From Luteirhabdus salina (GTDB taxonomy: Bacteria; Bacteroidota; Bacteroidia; Flavobacteriales; Flavobacteriaceae): a DNA stretch of 64,000 bases. Within the stretch, counting starts at the first letter, position 1; every line of letters starts with the position of its first letter. Position numbers and translations under genes: made by a program. The stretch is taken from contig JALAHT010000001.1 in the NCBI GenBank assembly GCA_025384855.1, positions 1 through 64,000 on the forward strand, written 5' to 3'. Under the pieces are notes generated by a model that saw only the letters and a program-made list of their open reading frames with translations, ran no database searches and was not told the origin of the DNA. Below are positions 9,486 through 20,971 of the stretch, one piece after another.

Positions 9486-12400
9486 TTAATTATAATTTAC
9501 TTCTTGCTTCTCGCGGGTCATCGCTTCCAGCTCTTCCTTACTGCCTACGATTATGGTATCATAATCGCGCATTCCGGTACCGGCAGGAATCTTATGTCCT
9601 ACGATTACATTCTCCTTCAGACCTTCTAGGGTATCGATCTTACCGCTTACGGCAGCTTCGTTCAATACCTTCGTTGTTTCCTGGAAGGATGCAGCAGAGA
9701 TAAACGACTTCGTTTGAAGTGAAGCTCTCGTAATACCTTGAAGGATTGGCGTAGCCGTTGCAGGAACTGCGTCGCGTGCTTCAACCAAGGCCTTATCGTT
9801 ACGGCGCAAAACGGAGTTTTCATCCCGTAGGTCACGCGGTGTTACGATTTGCCCTTCTTTCAGGTTCTCGCTATCACCAGCATTTTCAACTACTTTCATT
9901 CCGAAGATCTTATCGTTCTCCTCGATGAAGTCGTCTTTATGTGCCAATTGGTTCTCCAAGAAAGTAGTATCTCCAGAGTCTACGATACGTACTTTACGCA
10001 TCATCTGACGCACCACTACCTCGAAGTGCTTATCGTTAATCTTCACCCCTTGCAGACGGTATACCTCCTGAACTTCGTTCACTAAGTACTGCTGTACTGC
10101 AGATGGGCCTTTGATGCGAAGAATGTCTTCCGGTGTGATACTACCATCGGATAGTGGCATACCTGCACGAACGTAGTCATTCTCCTGAACCAAGATCTGG
10201 TTACTCAACTTCACCAAGTATTTCTTGATTTCACCAATCTTAGACTCTACGATTATCTCGCGATTACCACGCTTGATTTTCCCGAAGGAAACCACTCCGT
10301 CGATTTCACTTACTACCGCAGGATTCGATGGGTTACGTGCCTCGAACAATTCGGTTACACGTGGGAGACCACCGGTAATATCACCCGCTTTAGCAGATTT
10401 ACGTGGAATCTTCACCAACACCTTACCGATCTTGATCTTTTCACCATCGTCTACCATCAAGTGGGCACCCACTGGTAAGTTATACGAACGGATTACTTCA
10501 TCTTTCTTACCGAGAATTTGAAGCGTTGGTATTTTCTTCTTATCTCTAGATTCAGAGATTACTTTCTCTTGGAATCCTGTTTGCTCATCAATTTCAACTT
10601 GATAGGTAACCCCTTGTACGATGTTTTCATATTTGATCTTACCTGCAAATTCTGAAATAATTACACCGTTATATGGATCCCACTGGCAAACTACATCGCC
10701 TTCCTTCACTTTATCGCCATCTTTCACATACAAGCTAGATCCGTAAGGAATGTTGTTGTTACTTAATACGATACCGGTCTTCGGATCGACCACCTTGATT
10801 TCGGAAGTACGTGAAATCACGATATCTACTTCCTTACCATCGTTATCTTCACCTTTAACCGTCTTCAAGTCTTCGATTTCGGCGCGACCTTCATATTTCA
10901 CTACCAATTTGTTCTCTTCGGAAATGTTTCCTGCAATACCACCCACGTGGAAGGTACGAAGGGTAAGTTGTGTACCAGGCTCTCCAATAGATTGGGCTGC
11001 TACTACACCAACCGCTTCTCCTTTTTGAACAATTTTATTGGTCGCAAGGTTACGTCCATAACACTGAGAACAAACACCTCGTTTGGCCTCACATGTTAAT
11101 GGGGAACGAACTTCTACGCTCTCTAAGGCAGAATTTCCAATCTTCTCTGCGATTTCCTCTGTAATATGGTCGCCAGCAGCGATCAGCAATTCCTTGCTCA
11201 ATGGATCGTATACATCGTTTAATGCATTACGACCTACAATTCTATCGGATAGGCTTTCTACAACCTCTTCATTTTTCTTTAAGGCAGAGACTTCAATTCC
11301 TCGAAGCGTATCACAATCTACTTCGTTAATGATAACGTCCTGTGAAACGTCTACCAATCGACGTGTTAGGTAACCCGCATCGGCCGTTTTCAATGCCGTA
11401 TCGGCAAGACCTTTACGCGCACCGTGGGTAGAGATAAAGTATTCCAAAATGGAAAGCCCTTCCTTAAAGTTCGAAAGAATCGGGTTTTCAATAATCTCTC
11501 CGCCACCTGAATTCGATTTCTTCGGCTTAGCCATTAATCCACGCATACCTGTCAACTGACGAATCTGCTCTTTACTACCCCGTGCACCGGAGTCAAGCAT
11601 CATATATACCGAGTTAAATCCTTGTTGGTCTTCTCGAATACGCGTCATCGACAATTCTGTCAACTGTGCGTTGGTCGCTGTCCAGATGTCAATTACCTGG
11701 TTGTAGCGTTCGTTATTCGTAATAAGACCCATGTTATAGTTACCAACGATGGCATCGACCTGTTCGTTCGCATCCTCGATCATTTGTTGTTTTTCAGCTG
11801 GGATAATAATATCTCCTAAGCTAAACGACAATCCACCTTCGAAGGCAAACTTATATCCTAGCGTTTTAATTTCATCTAGGAATGCTGCCGTAGTAGGTAC
11901 ATCGGTTACTTTCAAAATGTTTCCGATAATATCACGCAATGTCTTCTTTGTCAATACTTCATTGATGAAACCAGCTTTTTCTGGAACTTCATGGTTGAAG
12001 ATAACACGTCCAACAGTTGTTGTAATAATTTGTGGTACCAATTCACCTTTATCGTTGAAATCCTTCGTTCGGATTTTGATTTCGGCGTTTAGGTCAACTC
12101 TCTTTTCATTGTAAGCAATAACAACTTCTTCTTCGGAATAGAAGGTTAGCCCCTCTCCTTTCACTTTGAAATCGTCTGTAGACTTACGAAGCTTGGTCAT
12201 ATAATATAAACCCAAAACCATATCCTGTGAAGGTACCGCTACCGGTGAACCATTCGCAGGGTTCAAAATATTGTGTGATGCCAACATCAACAACTGGGCT
12301 TCCAAAATAGCTTCTGGCCCTAGTGGAAGGTGAACCGCCATCTGGTCACCATCGAAGTCGGCGTTAAAGGCCGTACATACCAATGGGTGAAGCTGAATCG

Positions 12401-13784
12401 CCTTTCCTTCAATAAGTTTTGGCTGGAATGCTTGAATACCCAATCGGTGTAATGTAGGGGCCCGGTTCAAGAGCACTGGATGTCCTTTCAGAACATTTTC
12501 AAGGATATCCCACACCACAGGCTCTTTTTTATCGATAATCTTTTTAGCCGACTTCACCGTCTTAACGATTCCGCGCTCGATAAGCTTACGGATTACGAAC
12601 GGCTTGTACAGCTCTGCGGCCATATCCTTCGGAAGACCACATTCGTATAACTTCAATTCTGGTCCAACAACAATTACCGAACGAGCAGAATAGTCGACAC
12701 GCTTACCAAGTAAGTTCTGACGGAAACGTCCTTGCTTTCCTTTTAAGGAGTCAGAAAGCGATTTCAACGGACGATTACTATCGGTTTTTACTGCTGAAGA
12801 CTTACGTGTGTTGTCAAACAATGAATCCACAGACTCTTGAAGCATACGCTTCTCGTTTCGTAGTATTACCTCTGGTGCTTTGATTTCCATCAATCGCTTC
12901 AGACGGTTGTTTCGGATGATAACACGACGATACAGGTCGTTTAAGTCGGACGTCGCAAAACGCCCCCCATCCAATGGCACCAATGGACGTAATTCTGGTG
13001 GAATTACCGGAATTACCTTCATGATCATCCATTCTGGTTTGTTTTCACGATTCTTGTTCGCTTCACGAAGCGCTTCCACCACTTGAAGTCGTTTTAGGGC
13101 CTCGGTCTTACGTTGTTTGGATGTTTCGTTGTTTGCTTTGTGACGAAGTTCGAACGAAAGCGCATCAAGGTCGATGCGGTTCAACAATTCGATTAAACAT
13201 TCAGCACCCATTTTGGCGATGAATTTGTTCGGATCGCTATCTTCCAAATATTGGTTTTCCTGTGGAATGGTATCCAAGATGTTTAGATACTCTTCCTCGG
13301 TAAGGAAATCCATTTTCTTCACCGGTTCTCCTTCTTCATCTTTGGCGATACCTGGCTGGATTACTACATAGCGTTCGTAGTAGATAATCATATCCAACTT
13401 CTTGGATGGCAACCCAAGCAAGTATCCAATTTTATTTGGCAACGAGCGGAAGTACCAAATGTGCGCCACAGGAACCACCAAATTGATGTGTCCTACGCGG
13501 TCGCGACGTACCTTCTTCTCGGTTACCTCTACACCACAACGGTCGCAAACGATCCCTTTGTAGCGAATACGTTTATATTTACCACAGGCACATTCGTAGT
13601 CCTTTACCGGACCAAAAATACGCTCACAGAAAAGTCCGTCGCGCTCTGGCTTGTGCGTACGGTAGTTGATCGTTTCTGGCTTAAGCACTTCCCCACGCGA
13701 TTCGGCTAGAATGGCTTCTGGCGAGGAAAGGCCAATAGAAATCTTATTGAATTTCTGTACTGTGTTTTCTTTATGTCTTGCCAT
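9486..13784 (-). CDS. rpoC: DNA-directed RNA polymerase subunit beta'
   Basis: 1432 residues, full length. With beta it forms the catalytic centre of RNA polymerase. The N-terminal zinc site is C65, C67, C80, C83 (CACGKY...CDRCGVEV). The catalytic NADFDGDQM motif with three Mg-binding aspartates is near residue 475. A second Cys cluster ([15 protein letters not shown]) lies near residue 900. The C-terminus has the normal [10 protein letters not shown] region. It is transcribed after rpoB, separated by 96 nt that hold a GC-rich hairpin (13855-13875). Confidence 0.99.
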   Translation of the reverse strand: MARHKENTVQKFNKISIGLSSPEAILAESRGEVLKPETINYRTHKPERDGLFCERIFGPVKDYECACGKYKRIRYKGIVCDRCGVEVTEKKVRRDRVGHINLVVPVAHIWYFRSLPNKIGYLLGLPSKKLDMIIYYERYVVIQPGIAKDEEGEPVKKMDFLTEEEYLNILDTIPQENQYLEDSDPNKFIAKMGAECLIELLNRIDLDALSFELRHKANNETSKQRKTEALKRLQVVEALREANKNRENKPEWMIMKVIPVIPPELRPLVPLDGGRFATSDLNDLYRRVIIRNNRLKRLMEIKAPEVILRNEKRMLQESVDSLFDNTRKSSAVKTDSNRPLKSLSDSLKGKQGRFRQNLLGKRVDYSARSVIVVGPELKLYECGLPKDMAAELYKPFVIRKLIERGIVKTVKSAKKIIDKKEPVVWDILENVLKGHPVLLNRAPTLHRLGIQAFQPKLIEGKAIQLHPLVCTAFNADFDGDQMAVHLPLGPEAILEAQLLMLASHNILNPANGSPVAVPSQDMVLGLYYMTKLRKSTDDFKVKGEGLTFYSEEEVVIAYNEKRVDLNAEIKIRTKDFNDKGELVPQIITTTVGRVIFNHEVPEKAGFINEVLTKKTLRDIIGNILKVTDVPTTAAFLDEIKTLGYKFAFEGGLSFSLGDIIIPAEKQQMIEDANEQVDAIVGNYNMGLITNNERYNQVIDIWTATNAQLTELSMTRIREDQQGFNSVYMMLDSGARGSKEQIRQLTGMRGLMAKPKKSNSGGGEIIENPILSNFKEGLSILEYFISTHGARKGLADTALKTADAGYLTRRLVDVSQDVIINEVDCDTLRGIEVSALKKNEEVVESLSDRIVGRNALNDVYDPLSKELLIAAGDHITEEIAEKIGNSALESVEVRSPLTCEAKRGVCSQCYGRNLATNKIVQKGEAVGVVAAQSIGEPGTQLTLRTFHVGGIAGNISEENKLVVKYEGRAEIEDLKTVKGEDNDGKEVDIVISRTSEIKVVDPKTGIVLSNNNIPYGSSLYVKDGDKVKEGDVVCQWDPYNGVIISEFAGKIKYENIVQGVTYQVEIDEQTGFQEKVISESRDKKKIPTLQILGKKDEVIRSYNLPVGAHLMVDDGEKIKIGKVLVKIPRKSAKAGDITGGLPRVTELFEARNPSNPAVVSEIDGVVSFGKIKRGNREIIVESKIGEIKKYLVKLSNQILVQENDYVRAGMPLSDGSITPEDILRIKGPSAVQQYLVNEVQEVYRLQGVKINDKHFEVVVRQMMRKVRIVDSGDTTFLENQLAHKDDFIEENDKIFGMKVVENAGDSENLKEGQIVTPRDLRDENSVLRRNDKALVEARDAVPATATPILQGITRASLQTKSFISAASFQETTKVLNEAAVSGKIDTLEGLKENVIVGHKIPAGTGMRDYDTIIVGSKEELEAMTREKQEVNYN

Positions 13785-13854
13785 AATACTGTAAAATAGT
13801 CTTTAAAGTTTTTGAGTTGAAGCCGTTTTCCAGCTTCTGAAGAATTTTGAAGTA

Positions 13855-13875
13855 CCCTCCCTGTATGCGGGAGGG
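13855..13875 (-). promoter_or_regulatory. Hairpin in rpoB-rpoC spacer
   Basis: CCCTCCC (13855-13861) pairs with GGGAGGG (13869-13875) across a 7-nt loop, starting 5 nt after the rpoB stop. In the direction of transcription it is not followed by a U-run, so a processing or stability role fits better than termination. Confidence 0.5.
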
Positions 13876-13880
13876 ACTTT

Positions 13881-16800
13881 TTATTCTTCTAGTCTAATGT
13901 CCAGCCCTAATCCTTTCAGTTCGTGCATCAATACGTTGAACGATTCTGGAAGTCCTGGTTCTGGCATGGCTTCACCCTTCACGATACTCTCGTAGGTTTT
14001 GGCTCTACCGATTACGTCATCCGACTTAACGGTCAAGATTTCACGTAGGGTACTGGAAGCACCATAGGCTTCAAGTGCCCAAACCTCCATCTCACCAAAT
14101 CGCTGACCACCAAACTGGGCTTTACCACCCAATGGTTGCTGTGTAATAAGTGAGTAAGGTCCGATAGAACGGGCGTGCATCTTATCTTCTACCATGTGGC
14201 CTAGTTTCAGCATATAGATCACACCTACAGTTGCAGGCTGATCGAAACGCATACCGGTTCCACCATCATATAAGTAGGTATGTCCGAATTGTGGAATACC
14301 TGCTTCGTCGGTAAGCTCATTGATCTGGTCGATGGTAGCACCGTCGAAAATTGGTGTCGCAAACTTTTTGTTCAGTTTTTGACCAGCCCAACCAAGAACG
14401 GTTTCATAAATCTGACCGATATTCATACGCGATGGTACCCCAAGTGGGTTCAGCACGATATCTACCGGTGTTCCATCTTCCAAGAATGGCATATCTTCCT
14501 CACGGACGATACGGGCCACGATACCTTTGTTACCGTGACGACCTGCCATCTTATCTCCTACTTTCAGCTTACGCTTCTTCGCGATGTATACTTTCGCTAG
14601 TTTAAGGATACCAGAAGGCAACTCATCTCCAACGGAAATGGTAAACTTCTCACGACGCAAGTTACCCTGCAGGTCGTTTTCCTTAATTTTATAGTTGTGC
14701 ATCAAGTCGGCAACCATGGCGTTAGTTTCATCATCAGTCGTCCATGTTCCGCCAGTAAGGTGTGTATAGTCATCTACAGCGTTCAACATTTTAAGCGTGT
14801 ACTTCTTCCCTTTTGGGAAAACCGTTTCACCTAAATCGTTAGTAACACCCTGTGCCGTTTTACCGCCTACGATTGCAAATAGTTTTTCAACCAATGTATC
14901 CTGTAGTTCTTGGAACTTGCTTTCGTATGCTAATTCCAAGTTTGCGATATCTTCTTTATCCTTCGCACGCTTGCGCTTATCCTTAATTGCTCTTTCGAAC
15001 AATTTCTTGTCGATTACCACACCGTTCAACGATGGAGACGCTTTTAAGGAAGCATCTTTCACATCGCCTGCCTTATCGCCAAAGATGGCGCGAAGCAGTT
15101 TCTCTTCAGGTGTAGGATCGCTTTCTCCTTTTGGTGTAATCTTACCGATAAGGATATCGCCAGGCTTCACTTCAGCACCGATACGAATCATACCGTGTTC
15201 GTCAAGGTCTTTTGTGGCCTCTTCAGAAACGTTTGGAATGTCGTGTGTCAGCTCCTCGTTCCCTAGTTTTGTATCTCGTACTTCAAGGGAATACTCATCG
15301 ATATGAATTGAGGTGAAGATATCTTCACGTACTACTTTTTCTGAAATCACGATCGCATCCTCGAAATTATATCCTTTCCAAGGCATGAAGGCAACCTTCA
15401 TGTTTCGACCTAAGGCCAATTCACCGTTTTCGGTAGCATATCCTTGACACAATACCTGTCCTTTCTTCACTCGGTCGCCTTTCTTTACGATAGGTTTCAA
15501 GTTGATAGAAGTACTTTGGTTTGTCTTACGGAATTTTACGAGCTTATATGTTTTAGAATCGCTATCGAAGCTAACCATACGCTCTTCATCGGTACGGTCG
15601 TACTTGATAGTTACTTCATTTGCATCTACATATTCTACCTCTCCATCTCCTTCCGCATTAATAAGAACACGTGAATCGGACGCTACCTGACGCTCCAATC
15701 CGGTTCCTACGATAGGAGAATCTGCACGAAGCAATGGTACTGCCTGTCGCATCATGTTACTTCCCATCAGGGCACGGTTCGCATCATCATGCTCCAAAAA
15801 TGGAATCAAGGAAGCCGAGATGGACGCAATCTGGTTTGGCGCAACGTCGGCATAATTCACCTGCGTTGGCTCTACCACTGGGAAGTCACCTTCCTCACGT
15901 GCAATAACACGGTCGTTCAGGATTTTTCCATTTTTATCTAATGGAATGTTCGCCTGAGCGATTAACTTCTCTTCTTCTTCTTCAGCAGAAAGATAGATAG
16001 GTTCGTTTTTAATATCGATCTTACCATCCTCTACTTTACGATATGGCGTTTCGATGAAACCAAGGTTATTCACCTTCGCATATACCGAAAGCGATGAAAT
16101 AAGTCCAATGTTCGGACCTTCCGGGGTTTCGATCGGACACAATCTACCGTAGTGGGTATAGTGAACGTCACGAACCTCGAATCCAGCACGCTCACGCGAT
16201 AAACCTCCTGGTCCAAGAGCGGAAAGACGACGCTTGTGCGTGATCTCTGCCAATGGATTGGTCTGATCCATGAACTGTGAAAGCTGGTTGGTTCCGAAGA
16301 AGGAGTTGATTACGGAAGAAAGAGTCTTCGCGTTAATCAAATCGATTGGCGTAAACACCTCGTTATCGCGAACGTTCATACGCTCACGGATGGTACGCGC
16401 CATACGCGCTAATCCTACCCCAAACTGAGATGACAATTGCTCTCCCACGGTACGAACACGACGGTTACTAAGGTGGTCGATATCATCAATCTCTGCTTTC
16501 GAGTTGATAAGTTCGATTAGATATTTTACGATGGTAATGATATCTTCCTTGGTAAGCACTTGCTTTTCCATGTCGATATCAAGACCGAGTTTTTTATTCA
16601 TTCGGTAACGTCCCACTTCACCTAAGTTGTAGCGCTGATCGCTAAAGAACAACTTATTGATGATACCGCGAGCGGTTTCCTCGTCTGGCGGTTCGGCGTT
16701 ACGCAATTGACGGTAGATATGTTCCACCGCTTCTTTTTCAGAGTTCGTAGGATCCTTCTGCAAAGTATTGTGGATGATGGCATAATCCCCTTGCTGATTG

Positions 16801-17693
16801 TCCTCCTTATGAAGAAGAATCGTCTTTGTTCCAGAATCGATAATTTCGTCGATATGCTCCTTTTCAAGAACCGTATCGCGATCCAATACGATTTCGTTAC
16901 GTTCGATAGACACCACTTCACCGGTATCTTCATCTACGAAGTCTTCGTGCCAAGTTTTTAGCACACGGGCAGCGAGTTTGCGACCCAAGTATTTTTTAAG
17001 TCCGGTTTTGGTAGCCTTGATTTCTTCCGCTAGGTCGAAAATTTCAAGGATATCCTTATCGCGCTCAAATCCGATAGCACGGAAAAGCGTTGTGACCGGT
17101 AATTTCTTTTTACGATCGATATAGGCGTACATGACGCTGTTGATATCGGTCGCGAATTCAATCCATGATCCTTTGAAAGGAATTACCCGCGCAGAATACA
17201 GTTTTGTACCATTTGCGTGGAAGGACTGTCCGAAGAACACACCAGGAGAACGGTGTAACTGCGACACCACTACGCGTTCTGCTCCGTTTATACAAAAAGT
17301 ACCGGATGGTGTCATGTAAGGGATAACACCAAGATACACGTCCTGAACGATGGTTTCAAAATCCTCGTGTTCTGGATCGGTACAGTATAATTTTAATCGC
17401 GCCTTTAAGGGAACGCTATAGGTAAGGCCACGCTCGATACATTCCTGGATGGAATATCGCGGCGGGTCCACAAAATAGTCTAAAAACTCTAGTACAAATT
17501 GGTTTCGGGTGTCGGTAATCGGAAAGTTTTCCAAAAAGGTTTTGTAGAGCCCTTCGTTACCCCTTTCTTCTGATTTGGTCTCCAACTGGAAAAAATCCTG
17601 GAAGGATTTAATCTGGATGTCCAAGAAATCCGGATAGTCCGGCTTATTCTGTACAGAAGAAAAATTCAATCTTTCAGTTTGCGTTGCTGCCAT
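13881..17693 (-). CDS. rpoB: DNA-directed RNA polymerase subunit beta
   Basis: 1270 residues, normal for the phylum. The rifampicin-binding cluster lies at about residues 460-520 and keeps the sensitive-type residues ([21 protein letters not shown]: Asp, His and Ser at the three classic resistance positions). The C-terminal clamp part ([23 protein letters not shown]) is intact and the protein ends [11 protein letters not shown]. It is preceded by a 138-nt spacer after rplL with two hairpins, and followed by rpoC. Confidence 0.99.
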   Translation of the reverse strand: MAATQTERLNFSSVQNKPDYPDFLDIQIKSFQDFFQLETKSEERGNEGLYKTFLENFPITDTRNQFVLEFLDYFVDPPRYSIQECIERGLTYSVPLKARLKLYCTDPEHEDFETIVQDVYLGVIPYMTPSGTFCINGAERVVVSQLHRSPGVFFGQSFHANGTKLYSARVIPFKGSWIEFATDINSVMYAYIDRKKKLPVTTLFRAIGFERDKDILEIFDLAEEIKATKTGLKKYLGRKLAARVLKTWHEDFVDEDTGEVVSIERNEIVLDRDTVLEKEHIDEIIDSGTKTILLHKEDNQQGDYAIIHNTLQKDPTNSEKEAVEHIYRQLRNAEPPDEETARGIINKLFFSDQRYNLGEVGRYRMNKKLGLDIDMEKQVLTKEDIITIVKYLIELINSKAEIDDIDHLSNRRVRTVGEQLSSQFGVGLARMARTIRERMNVRDNEVFTPIDLINAKTLSSVINSFFGTNQLSQFMDQTNPLAEITHKRRLSALGPGGLSRERAGFEVRDVHYTHYGRLCPIETPEGPNIGLISSLSVYAKVNNLGFIETPYRKVEDGKIDIKNEPIYLSAEEEEEKLIAQANIPLDKNGKILNDRVIAREEGDFPVVEPTQVNYADVAPNQIASISASLIPFLEHDDANRALMGSNMMRQAVPLLRADSPIVGTGLERQVASDSRVLINAEGDGEVEYVDANEVTIKYDRTDEERMVSFDSDSKTYKLVKFRKTNQSTSINLKPIVKKGDRVKKGQVLCQGYATENGELALGRNMKVAFMPWKGYNFEDAIVISEKVVREDIFTSIHIDEYSLEVRDTKLGNEELTHDIPNVSEEATKDLDEHGMIRIGAEVKPGDILIGKITPKGESDPTPEEKLLRAIFGDKAGDVKDASLKASPSLNGVVIDKKLFERAIKDKRKRAKDKEDIANLELAYESKFQELQDTLVEKLFAIVGGKTAQGVTNDLGETVFPKGKKYTLKMLNAVDDYTHLTGGTWTTDDETNAMVADLMHNYKIKENDLQGNLRREKFTISVGDELPSGILKLAKVYIAKKRKLKVGDKMAGRHGNKGIVARIVREEDMPFLEDGTPVDIVLNPLGVPSRMNIGQIYETVLGWAGQKLNKKFATPIFDGATIDQINELTDEAGIPQFGHTYLYDGGTGMRFDQPATVGVIYMLKLGHMVEDKMHARSIGPYSLITQQPLGGKAQFGGQRFGEMEVWALEAYGASSTLREILTVKSDDVIGRAKTYESIVKGEAMPEPGLPESFNVLMHELKGLGLDIRLEE

Positions 17694-17730
17694 CTATGGA
17701 CGGTATTTTAATTTACAAATAACGTGAGGT

Positions 17731-17808
17731 GCGTATACTCAGAAAGTGGAAACCTTTATATACGCAAAATGGTTTAGGCCTCTCCGGGACTTCCGGATGG
17801 CCTAAACC
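17731..17808 (-). promoter_or_regulatory. Two hairpins in the rplL-rpoB spacer (possible attenuator or processing site)
   Basis: On the transcribed minus strand the first hairpin pairs GGTTTAGGCC with GGCCTAAACC (17799-17808 with 17771-17780), with an inner 5-bp stem. It is followed by ATTTTG. The second pairs GCGTATA with TATACGC (17759-17765 with 17731-17737). In E. coli the equivalent spacer carries a partial terminator and an RNase III site that set the ribosomal-protein to polymerase ratio; the same role here is inferred. Confidence 0.6.
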
Positions 17809-17831
17809 GTAAGGTTTGAAACAGTGCGAGC

Positions 17832-18206
17832 TTACTTAAGCTCAACCTCTGCTCCAGCTTCTTCTAATTGAGCTTTAACTGCTTCAGCTTCGTCTTTAGC
17901 AACACCTTCCTTAATTGGAGAAGGAGCGTTGTCTACTAATTCCTTAGCATCTTTAAGTCCAGCACCAGTCAATTCCTTAACAAGTTTTACAACTGCAAGT
18001 TTAGACCCACCTGGAGCTTTAAGGATTACGTCGAATTCAGTTTGCTCTTCAGCTTCTTCACCACCACCAGCGGCACCGCCAGCTACGGCTACTGCAGCAG
18101 CTGCAGGCTCAATTCCGTATTCTTCTTTTAATATTTCGGCTAACTCGTTAACTTCTTTTACGGTAAGGTTAACCAATTGTTCTGCAAAATCTTTTAAATC
18201 TGCCAT
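17832..18206 (-). CDS. rplL: 50S ribosomal protein bL12 (L7/L12)
   Basis: 124 residues. This forms the mobile stalk that recruits translation factors. It has an N-terminal dimerisation helix ([19 protein letters not shown]), an Ala/Gly-rich hinge (about 35-52), and the C-terminal factor-binding domain with KVEL-type features ([30 protein letters not shown]). It follows rplJ by 56 nt and precedes the spacer hairpins before rpoB. Confidence 0.98.
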   Translation of the reverse strand: MADLKDFAEQLVNLTVKEVNELAEILKEEYGIEPAAAAVAVAGGAAGGGEEAEEQTEFDVILKAPGGSKLAVVKLVKELTGAGLKDAKELVDNAPSPIKEGVAKDEAEAVKAQLEEAGAEVELK

Positions 18207-18262
18207 TTTCTATCGTTTTAAAATAATTGTTTAATATGTAATTGAATTAGTGCTATTGTTGT

Positions 18263-18784
18263 TTACCCTTCTTTCTCAGATAGGGTTTTTACGATACCAG
18301 CGATGGTACTTCCACCAGACTTAAGCGCTGAAATAACGTTCTTAGCAGGCGACTGAAGCAATCCGATGATGTCTCCAATAACTTCCTCCTTAGATTTGAT
18401 TTCAGAAAGCACTGTAAGCTTGTCGTCTCCAACAAAGATGGCCTCTTCGATAAATGCTCCTTTAAGGATTGGACGCTCAGATTTTTTTCTGAATTCCTTG
18501 ATTACCTTAGCAGGGGCGTTTCCGGTATCGGAAACCATCAACGAGGTGTTCCCTTTAAGCGTTCCGGTTAATTCACCGAAATCTTTTTCGCTGCTCTCCA
18601 TTGCTTTTTCAAGCAAGGTGTTCTTCACTACGTTCAACTTCACTCCAGCTTTGAAGCAAGCGCGACGCAATTTTGAAGTATCTCCTGCATCAAGCCCTGA
18701 AATATCCGCCAAATAAATGATGGTGTTCTCAGATAACTGTGCAGTCAAATTTTCTATTACTTGTGATTTTTCTTCTCTAGTCAT
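18263..18784 (-). CDS. rplJ: 50S ribosomal protein uL10
   Basis: 173 residues. It is the base of the L7/L12 stalk. It starts MTREEKSQVIENL and contains the conserved helix and RNA-binding segment (RRACFKAGVKLNVVKNTLLEKA). In many bacteria uL10 represses its own mRNA; no leader of note is visible here because only 12 nt separate it from rplA. Confidence 0.97.
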   Translation of the reverse strand: MTREEKSQVIENLTAQLSENTIIYLADISGLDAGDTSKLRRACFKAGVKLNVVKNTLLEKAMESSEKDFGELTGTLKGNTSLMVSDTGNAPAKVIKEFRKKSERPILKGAFIEEAIFVGDDKLTVLSEIKSKEEVIGDIIGLLQSPAKNVISALKSGGSTIAGIVKTLSEKEG

Positions 18785-18796
18785 AAGTTCTAAATT

Positions 18797-19492
18797 TTAC
18801 TGCTCAGTGAAACGCTTGGTGTCTATTTCGACACTAGGGCTCATTGTGCTTGTCATGAAAATACTCTTGATGTACACACCCTTAGCGGCCTGAGGCTTCA
18901 GTTTTACCAATGTGGTCAATAATTCGCGAGCGTTGCCTGCGATTTTTTCCGCATCGAAAGAGGCTTTTCCGATACTTGCGTGAACGATTCCAGTTTTATC
19001 AACTTTGAAGTCGATCTTACCAGCCTTCACATCGGAAACAGCTTTAGCAACGTCCATCGTTACCGTACCCGTCTTAGGGTTAGGCATAAGCCCACGAGGT
19101 CCAAGAACACGTCCTAGAGGCCCCAATTTACCCATTACGCTAGGCATGGTTACGATTACATCAACGTCGGTCCAACCTCCTTTGATCTTATCGAGATATT
19201 CGTCTAACCCAACATAATCCGCTCCAGCTTCTGTTGCTTCAGCTTCCTTATCTGGAGTTACCAAAGCCAAAACCTTCACGTCTTTTCCGGTACCATGTGG
19301 TAGGGTAACAACCCCACGCACCATCTGATTTGCTTTCCGAGGGTCTACGTTGAGACGCACGGCCAAGTCTACAGAGGCATCGAAATTTACGTTGGTGATT
19401 TCCTTTATTAAAGCAGAAGCTTCAGCAACGGTATAGGTTTTATCCTCTACCTTCAGCAATGCTTCTTTTTGCTTTTTTGTTAATCTTGCCAT
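18797..19492 (-). CDS. rplA: 50S ribosomal protein uL1
   Basis: 231 residues, normal length. It binds the L1 stalk of 23S rRNA and acts as translational repressor of rplK-rplA in many bacteria. Family motifs: [52 protein letters not shown]. It lies 21 nt after rplK and 12 nt before rplJ. Confidence 0.98.
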   Translation of the reverse strand: MARLTKKQKEALLKVEDKTYTVAEASALIKEITNVNFDASVDLAVRLNVDPRKANQMVRGVVTLPHGTGKDVKVLALVTPDKEAEATEAGADYVGLDEYLDKIKGGWTDVDVIVTMPSVMGKLGPLGRVLGPRGLMPNPKTGTVTMDVAKAVSDVKAGKIDFKVDKTGIVHASIGKASFDAEKIAGNARELLTTLVKLKPQAAKGVYIKSIFMTSTMSPSVEIDTKRFTEQ

Positions 19493-19513
19493 TGTATAGA
19501 TTCTTTTTCTTGT

Positions 19514-19951
19514 TTAAAAAGGTGCAGCGCCTTTAACTTTAACTCCCATTGATCTTGCAGTACCTGCTACCATTTTCATAGCAGACTCTACGGTAAACGC
19601 ATTAAGATCTGGCATTTTGTCTTCGGCGATCGCTTTTACTTGGTCCCAAGTAATAGTAGCTACCTTTCTTGCGTGTGGTTCTCCCGAACCTTTTTTGACT
19701 TTAGCAGCTTCAAGGATCTGTACGGCAGCGGGTGGTGTTTTAATAACAAAGTCGAACGACTTGTCTTTATACACCGTAATCGCGACCGGCAAAACCTTTC
19801 CTTGCCTGTCCTGGGTTCTAGCGTTAAATTGCTTACAGAACTCCATAATGTTCACACCGGCAGCACCTAAAGCGGGTCCAACTGGTGGCGACGGGTTAGC
19901 GGCACCTCCACGAACTTGCAACTTTACTACTTTATCTACTTCTTTTGCCAT
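19514..19951 (-). CDS. rplK: 50S ribosomal protein uL11
   Basis: 145 residues. The N-terminal proline-rich motif ([25 protein letters not shown]), site of thiostrepton-type contacts and factor binding, is intact. The C-terminal rRNA-binding domain ends [12 protein letters not shown]. It lies 72 nt after nusG. Confidence 0.98.
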   Translation of the reverse strand: MAKEVDKVVKLQVRGGAANPSPPVGPALGAAGVNIMEFCKQFNARTQDRQGKVLPVAITVYKDKSFDFVIKTPPAAVQILEAAKVKKGSGEPHARKVATITWDQVKAIAEDKMPDLNAFTVESAMKMVAGTARSMGVKVKGAAPF

Positions 19952-20023
19952 TGTTTTGATTTTACTGCGATTTTTTCTTGTGTGGAAGCGTAAGAAAAAA
20001 CCTATTTATATAGCGTGTAACAC

Positions 20024-20578
20024 TTAAATTTTCTCAACTTGCATATAGCTAAGCTCCAATGGGGTCTTACGTCCGAAAATCTTTACCATCACCTCAAGCT
20101 TACGCTTTTCTTCATTGATTTTTTCGACCGTACCGTTGAACCCGTTAAATGGTCCATCGATAACCTTCACTGTTTCTCCGACTACATACGGAATATTGAT
20201 GCTTTCATCTTCAACGGCCAATTCATCTACTTTTCCGAGCATACGATTCACCTCATTCTGGCGAAGCGGCACCGGATCTCCTCCCTTGGTTTCACCCAAG
20301 AAACCAATCACTCCATTGATAGACTTAATAATATGTGGAATCTCACCGCCCAAACTCGCTTGGATCATAATATATCCAGGAAAATAAACACGTTCTTTGT
20401 TTACCTTCTTTCCGTTGCGGATTTGAATCACTTTTTCGGTAGGCACTAGGACTTGTTCAATATAGTCCTCAAGATTCAAGCGGGTAATCTCAGATTCGAT
20501 ATACTCCTTGATCTTATTTTCTTGGCCACTTACCGAACGGACCACATACCATTTTTTTGCACTCTTCGTTTCAGTCAT
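20024..20578 (-). CDS. nusG: Transcription termination/antitermination protein NusG
   Basis: 184 residues. It couples RNA polymerase to the ribosome or Rho. The NGN domain (WYVVRSVSGQENKIKEYIE; FPGYIMIQASL) fills the first 120 residues. A C-terminal KOW motif (GETVKVIDGPFNGFNGTVEKI) follows. It begins 2 nt after the secE stop, so the two are translationally linked. Confidence 0.98.
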   Translation of the reverse strand: MTETKSAKKWYVVRSVSGQENKIKEYIESEITRLNLEDYIEQVLVPTEKVIQIRNGKKVNKERVYFPGYIMIQASLGGEIPHIIKSINGVIGFLGETKGGDPVPLRQNEVNRMLGKVDELAVEDESINIPYVVGETVKVIDGPFNGFNGTVEKINEEKRKLEVMVKIFGRKTPLELSYMQVEKI

Positions 20579-20580
20579 AT

Positions 20581-20769
20581 TTACGACTTAATCCATTCAA
20601 AATACATCTCTATAACACGGCTAAATACTTTATCGACACCAAATACAGCTAATGCCAAGATGATGGAAAAGACGGCCACTACCACGGTAAGGCGTTGTGC
20701 CTCTGACCAAGTTGGCCAGGTTACATGGTTTTTCAATTCGTTATAGGACTCTTTTATATAATCGACCAT
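20581..20769 (-). CDS. secE: Protein translocase subunit SecE
   Basis: 62 residues from ATG 20769 (MVDYIKESYNELKNHVTWP). It is the short single-membrane-span form of SecE, stabilising SecY. The conserved amphipathic helix with VTWPTWSEAQR is followed by one TM segment (VVVAVFSIILALAVFGV). The longer frame to 20790 would overlap tRNA-Trp and is rejected. Confidence 0.97.
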   Translation of the reverse strand: MVDYIKESYNELKNHVTWPTWSEAQRLTVVVAVFSIILALAVFGVDKVFSRVIEMYFEWIKS

Positions 20770-20787
20770 TGTTATGGAATTTATTTG

Positions 20788-20860
20788 CACGGGCGGTAAG
20801 AATCGAACTCACGACCTTTGGTTTTGGAGACCACTGCTCTACCAGCTGAGCTACGCCCGT
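20788..20860 (-). tRNA. tRNA-Trp (CCA anticodon)
   Basis: 73 nt. The acceptor stem ACGGGCG/CGCCCGT, D arm GCTC...GAGC, anticodon loop CTCCAAA and T arm with TTCGATT are all present. No 3' CCA is encoded. It sits 18 nt upstream of secE in the same transcript, as is common in bacteria. Confidence 0.95.
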
Positions 20861-20927
20861 TTTTAAGGGCCTCTCCTATTCTGACTAAAGTCAGAAACAA
20901 GTTAAACCCGTAATAAAAGTCAAGGCA

Positions 20928-20943
20928 TCCCGCGCATGCGGGA
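20928..20943 (-). promoter_or_regulatory. Hairpin downstream of tuf
   Basis: TCCCGC, loop GCAT, GCGGGA. An outer AAGGC/GCCTT pairing (20922-20926 with 20951-20955) extends it. In the transcript it is followed by TGCCTTGACTTTT, so it may be a leaky terminator or a processing site between tuf and tRNA-Trp. Confidence 0.5.
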
Positions 20944-20971
20944 CACCTCAGCCTTTATATATACTTAGATC

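Noticed and set aside
20922-20955. Hairpin after tuf as a full terminator
   Set aside because: The following T-run is interrupted (TGCCTTGACTTTT) and tRNA-Trp and secE lie just downstream in the same direction; read-through is needed unless they have their own promoter, which I could not find.
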